A stretch of 16,881 nt of DNA, from NCBI GenBank assembly GCA_014846205.1, contig RKAY01000139.1, forward strand, positions 1-16,881, given 5' to 3'. Of the stretch, positions 14,726 through 16,881 are shown in pieces; position 1 is the stretch's first letter; every line of letters starts with the position of its first letter. The notes beneath the pieces were generated by a model. It worked only from the letters and a program-made list of their open reading frames with translations, did not search any database and had not been told where the DNA came from. Made by a program: the position numbers and the translations under genes. Source of the stretch: Collinsella aerofaciens. GTDB taxonomy: Bacteria > Actinomycetota > Coriobacteriia > Coriobacteriales > Coriobacteriaceae.

Positions 14726-14757
14726 AAGGGCATGGCCGCAACGGTCCATGCCCTTTT
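14726..14757 (+). terminator. Rho-independent terminator after metG
   Basis: AAGGGCATGG (14726-14735) pairs perfectly over 10 bp with CCATGCCCTT (14746-14755). The loop can add a CCG/CGG pairing, and a T tract follows. Confidence 0.9.
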
Positions 14758-14793
14758 GCTTTACGATGCAGCCACCATGTTAAGGAGGCAACC

Positions 14794-15654
14794 ATGACAA
14801 CTTCGCCTTTAGCAAACCCCACGGCAACCAGGGAGCTGCTGGAGGAGTTTGGCCTTGCGACCAAGCATCGCTTGGGCCAGAACTTCCTAATCGACAACCA
14901 TGTGATCGAGCGTATTTGCGAGCTTGCCGAGCTTGCGGGTGATGAGCGTGTGCTCGAGGTCGGACCGGGTGTCGGTACGCTTACCCTCGCACTGCTGCAG
15001 GAGGCATCGTGCGTCACGTCGATCGAGGCCGATCCCGAGCTCGAGCCGGTGCTCGATGCCCATGCCACCGACTATGCCAACTTCCGTTTTATCATGGGCG
15101 ACGCGCTCAAGGTGACGCCGGAACAGATTGAGCAGGCTGCTGGCGGCGAGCCCACGGTGTTTGTCGCGAACCTGCCCTATAACGTGGCGGCGACGATCAT
15201 CTTGCAGTTTTTCCAGACGATGCCCGCGCTCAAGCGTGCCGTGGTCATGGTGCAAAAGGAAGTTGCCGATCGCATTGCCGCGGCCCCCGGCAACAAAACC
15301 TATGGCGGCTATACGGCCAAGCTGGGCCTGTATGCGCAGGTGACGGGTCGCTTTGAGGTGCCGCCGCGCTGCTTTATGCCGGCACCGCATGTGGACTCCG
15401 CCGTCGTGCGTATCGACCGTGTCGATGGCGCACTGCCCGAGGGACTTGACCGCGACTTTGTGGCTCGCGTGATTGACGCCGCATTTGCCCAACGCCGCAA
15501 GACCATTCGCAACTCCATGAGCGCCAACGGCTTTGCCAAGGACGTGCTCGATGCTGCCTTTGAGGCTTGCGGTATCGCGCCCACGTCGCGTGCCGAGACG
15601 CTTGACGTTGCTGACTTTGTTCGTCTGGCCCAGGAGCTATCCCATGACGCTTAA
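14794..15654 (+). CDS. rsmA: 16S rRNA dimethyladenosine transferase RsmA (KsgA)
   Basis: This 286-residue SAM-dependent enzyme dimethylates A1518 and A1519 of 16S rRNA late in small-subunit assembly. Motifs: LGQNFLID (27-34), the SAM-binding loop EVGPGVGTLT (55-64), SIEAD (76-80), catalytic NLPYN (126-130), QKEVADR, and the C-terminal FAQRRKTIRNSM. The ribosome site AAGGAGG (14782-14788) is five bases before the ATG, very close to consensus. Its end overlaps the TatD gene by 11 bases. Length and motifs are normal. Confidence 0.97.
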   Translation: MTTSPLANPTATRELLEEFGLATKHRLGQNFLIDNHVIERICELAELAGDERVLEVGPGVGTLTLALLQEASCVTSIEADPELEPVLDAHATDYANFRFIMGDALKVTPEQIEQAAGGEPTVFVANLPYNVAATIILQFFQTMPALKRAVVMVQKEVADRIAAAPGNKTYGGYTAKLGLYAQVTGRFEVPPRCFMPAPHVDSAVVRIDRVDGALPEGLDRDFVARVIDAAFAQRRKTIRNSMSANGFAKDVLDAAFEACGIAPTSRAETLDVADFVRLAQELSHDA

Positions 15655-16561
15655 TGCCGAACGCGTGATGTTTACCAAGAAAAAGAAAACGGTCGTCTGT
15701 CCGGAGCCGCTGGCACCACTTGCCGATACCCACGCGCATCTGCTCTCATTTTGGGACAAGGAAGTGCCCGAGACGCTCGTGCGCGCTAAAGCCGCAGGCA
15801 TCGATCTGTTGGTGACGGTCTTCGATCCCATTGCCGACAAACGAAGCGTGACGGGCTATAGTGACTGGCTCGTGCGTGAAATTCTGCCGATGCGGGATAT
15901 TCCGCAGATCAAGTATCTCGCTGGTGTTCACCCCTATGGCGCGCCGGATTATACCGACGGCATTCACGCGCAGGTTGTTGCTGCGCTCGACGATCCGTTG
16001 TGTGTTGGTATCGGCGAAATTGGCCTGGACTACCACATGGACTATGACGACGATGTCGCGCCGGCGCCTCATGACGTGCAGATTGATTGCATGGCGCGTC
16101 AGCTCGAAGTTGCCGTGCGTCGCAACGTGCCGGTGGAGCTACATTTGCGGCACGAGGACACCGACCAAGAGCGCACTTCGCACACGGACGCCTACAACGT
16201 GCTTCGCGAGGTGGGTGTGCCTCAGGCCGGTTGCGTGCTGCACTGCTTTGGCGAGGACCGCGCCACGATGGAGCGCTTTGTGGGCTTGGGCTGTTATATC
16301 GCCTATGGAGGCGCGGCCACCTTTAAGCGCAACGATGACGTGCGCGAGGCATTTGCGGCAACTCCGCTCGACCGTATTTTGTTCGAGACGGATTGCCCGT
16401 ATATGGCGCCGGAGCCCATTCGTGGTCTTGAGTGCGAGCCCGCAATGATTTCCATTACGGCAAATGCGCTGATTAACGACCGTGTCGATCGCACAGGGGA
16501 GGATGCCGAGGCAATTGCGCGAGCAGCTTGGGAAAATGCCTGCAAACTTTTTCAAAAATAG
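15644..16561 (+). CDS. tatD: TatD-family metal-dependent hydrolase (putative DNase)
   Basis: This 305-residue TIM-barrel hydrolase has the family's metal ligands: DTHAHL (His30, His32), GEIGLDYH (Glu125), ELHLRH (His167), VLHCFG (His200) and ETDCPY (Asp250). TatD proteins cleave DNA in vitro; the cellular substrate here is not evident. It is slightly longer than usual (about 260), with an extra 25-residue N-terminus rich in Lys (TKKKKTVV) and extra loop residues. ATG 15644 lies inside the rsmA 3' end, with AGGAG (15632-15636) seven bases upstream. TatD next to rsmA is a common bacterial pairing. Confidence 0.92.
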   Translation: MTLNAERVMFTKKKKTVVCPEPLAPLADTHAHLLSFWDKEVPETLVRAKAAGIDLLVTVFDPIADKRSVTGYSDWLVREILPMRDIPQIKYLAGVHPYGAPDYTDGIHAQVVAALDDPLCVGIGEIGLDYHMDYDDDVAPAPHDVQIDCMARQLEVAVRRNVPVELHLRHEDTDQERTSHTDAYNVLREVGVPQAGCVLHCFGEDRATMERFVGLGCYIAYGGAATFKRNDDVREAFAATPLDRILFETDCPYMAPEPIRGLECEPAMISITANALINDRVDRTGEDAEAIARAAWENACKLFQK

Positions 16562-16564
16562 TTC

Positions 16565-16593
16565 TTGCGTTCGCGGTGGCGCTCCGTTATTCT
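16565..16593 (+). promoter_or_regulatory. Promoter of tRNA-Leu
   Basis: TTGCGT (16565-16570) and TATTCT (16588-16593) have an ideal 17-base spacer. The tRNA starts 12 bases after the -10 element. Confidence 0.75.
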
Positions 16594-16604
16594 AATTCCT
16601 GCAC

Positions 16605-16691
16605 GCGGGCGTGGCGGAATTGGCAGACGCGTACGGTTCAGGTCCGTATGGGGGCAACCCCATGAAGGTTCAAGTCCTTTCGCCCGCACCA
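16605..16691 (+). tRNA. tRNA-Leu (anticodon CAG)
   Basis: The acceptor GCGGGCG pairs perfectly with CGCCCGC. The anticodon stem TACGG/CCGTA holds TTCAGGT (anticodon CAG). A long variable arm (TGGGGGCAACCCCAT) marks a class II tRNA, and the T-arm is GAAGG-TTCAAGT-CCTTT. The discriminator is A16688 and CCA is encoded (16689-16691). The last 18 bases plus one more recur at the window's end. Confidence 0.96.
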
Positions 16692-16692
16692 T
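16674..16692 (+). repeat. First copy of a 19-bp direct repeat (tRNA-Leu 3' end)
   Basis: GTCCTTTCGCCCGCACCAT covers the T-stem 3' strand, the acceptor 3' strand, CCA and one further base of tRNA-Leu. The identical sequence recurs at 16863-16881. Integrase attachment cores often lie at such tRNA 3' ends. Confidence 0.7.
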
Positions 16693-16702
16693 TGAATGAA
16701 AG

Positions 16703-16727
16703 AGCTCCCAGCAATGGGGGCTTTTTT
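16703..16727 (+). terminator. Rho-independent terminator after tRNA-Leu
   Basis: AGCTCCCA (16703-16710) pairs with TGGGGGCT (16715-16722) over 8 positions, one of them G-U, around a GCAA tetraloop. A six-base T run follows. Confidence 0.88.
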
Positions 16728-16862
16728 GTTATGGGCCCATCGCGGGGACTTGAACCTGCGAAGGAGCGAGCGTAAAGAAAACGCGGAGCGTTTTTAGCGA
16801 GCTGGCGAGGGCGCCGACAGGCGGCCGATGCCGGTGCGGATCCGCGAAGCGGATACGCGGAC
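16728..16862. other. Structured non-coding stretch with an inverted tRNA T-arm copy
   Basis: I see no gene here. GGACTTGAACCT (16746-16757) is the reverse complement of the tRNA-Leu T-arm at 16666-16677. AAAACGC-GGA-GCGTTTT (16778-16794) forms a 7-bp hairpin followed by one more T. GCGGATCCGC (16836-16845) is a palindrome, and ATCCGC-GAA-GCGGAT (16840-16854) forms a second hairpin. The density of structure suggests a repeat element or a regulatory region rather than neutral spacer. Confidence 0.5.
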
Positions 16863-16881
16863 GTCCTTTCGCCCGCACCAT
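16863..16881 (+). repeat. Second copy of the tRNA-Leu 3'-end repeat (att-like or tRNA remnant)
   Basis: This is 19 of 19 bases identical to 16674-16692, spaced 189 bases away and running to the last base of the window, so the true length is unknown. No tRNA body precedes it. It could be an attachment-site duplication, a remnant, or part of a dispersed tRNA-derived repeat. Confidence 0.6.

Noticed and set aside
13042..14733. A 563-codon open frame on the - strand opposite metG
   Set aside because: metG is unambiguous. The reverse frame is an artefact of third-position GC bias.
16778..16795. Hairpin AAAACGC-GGA-GCGTTTT as an intrinsic terminator
   Set aside because: The stem is half A-T and a strong terminator already lies just upstream after tRNA-Leu. 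No gene ends here, so it is treated as part of the structured repeat.

Overview
The window is about 16.9 kb of high-GC DNA. The dense, overlapping genes nearly all lie on the + strand. The gene set suggests a Gram-positive actinobacterium, most likely of the class Coriobacteriia (Collinsella-like). Reasons are a Tad/Flp pilus locus without an outer-membrane secretin, an actinobacterial style of protein sequence, and rsmI-metG-rsmA-TatD housekeeping genes in a row. The taxonomic call is inference from sequence style, not from a search.

Region 1 (1-355): the last 33 codons of an unrecognised gene, a strong intrinsic terminator, then a 200-base leader with inverted repeats and two hairpins before the first pilus gene.

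Region 2 (356-9961): one tightly packed Tad (tight adherence) operon of twelve genes, most overlapping or separated by only a few bases. The order is CpaB-like SAF protein, TadZ/CpaE ATPase, TadA/CpaF motor ATPase, TadB and TadC platform proteins, Flp pilin, an anchored unknown protein, a small pilin-like protein, a TadE-like protein, a 720-aa TadG-like protein, another TadE-like protein and a DUF192 protein. TadA, TadB and TadC should form the inner-membrane assembly machine, TadZ should localise it, and Flp should form the fibre. The TadE/G-like proteins are probable minor subunits. Four proteins share an almost identical processing-site motif, A|Q-x-T-x-E. No prepilin peptidase gene is present. 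At two genes (5734 and 6483) the best-looking start codon is out of frame with the body of the protein.

Region 3 (9962-10809): a two-gene toxin-antitoxin-like pair (a BrnT-like small protein, then a ribbon-helix-helix protein), followed by a tRNA-Phe gene with its own promoter and terminator.

Region 4 (10810-16561): a GH5-type glycoside hydrolase homologue whose expected acid/base glutamate is replaced, then rsmI, metG, a terminator, rsmA and a TatD-family hydrolase that overlaps rsmA.

Region 5 (16562-16881): tRNA-Leu(CAG) with promoter and terminator. After it comes a structured non-coding stretch carrying an inverted copy of part of the tRNA T-arm and, at the very end of the window, a 19-base direct repeat of the tRNA 3' end. 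This looks like an attachment site or a tRNA-derived repeat.
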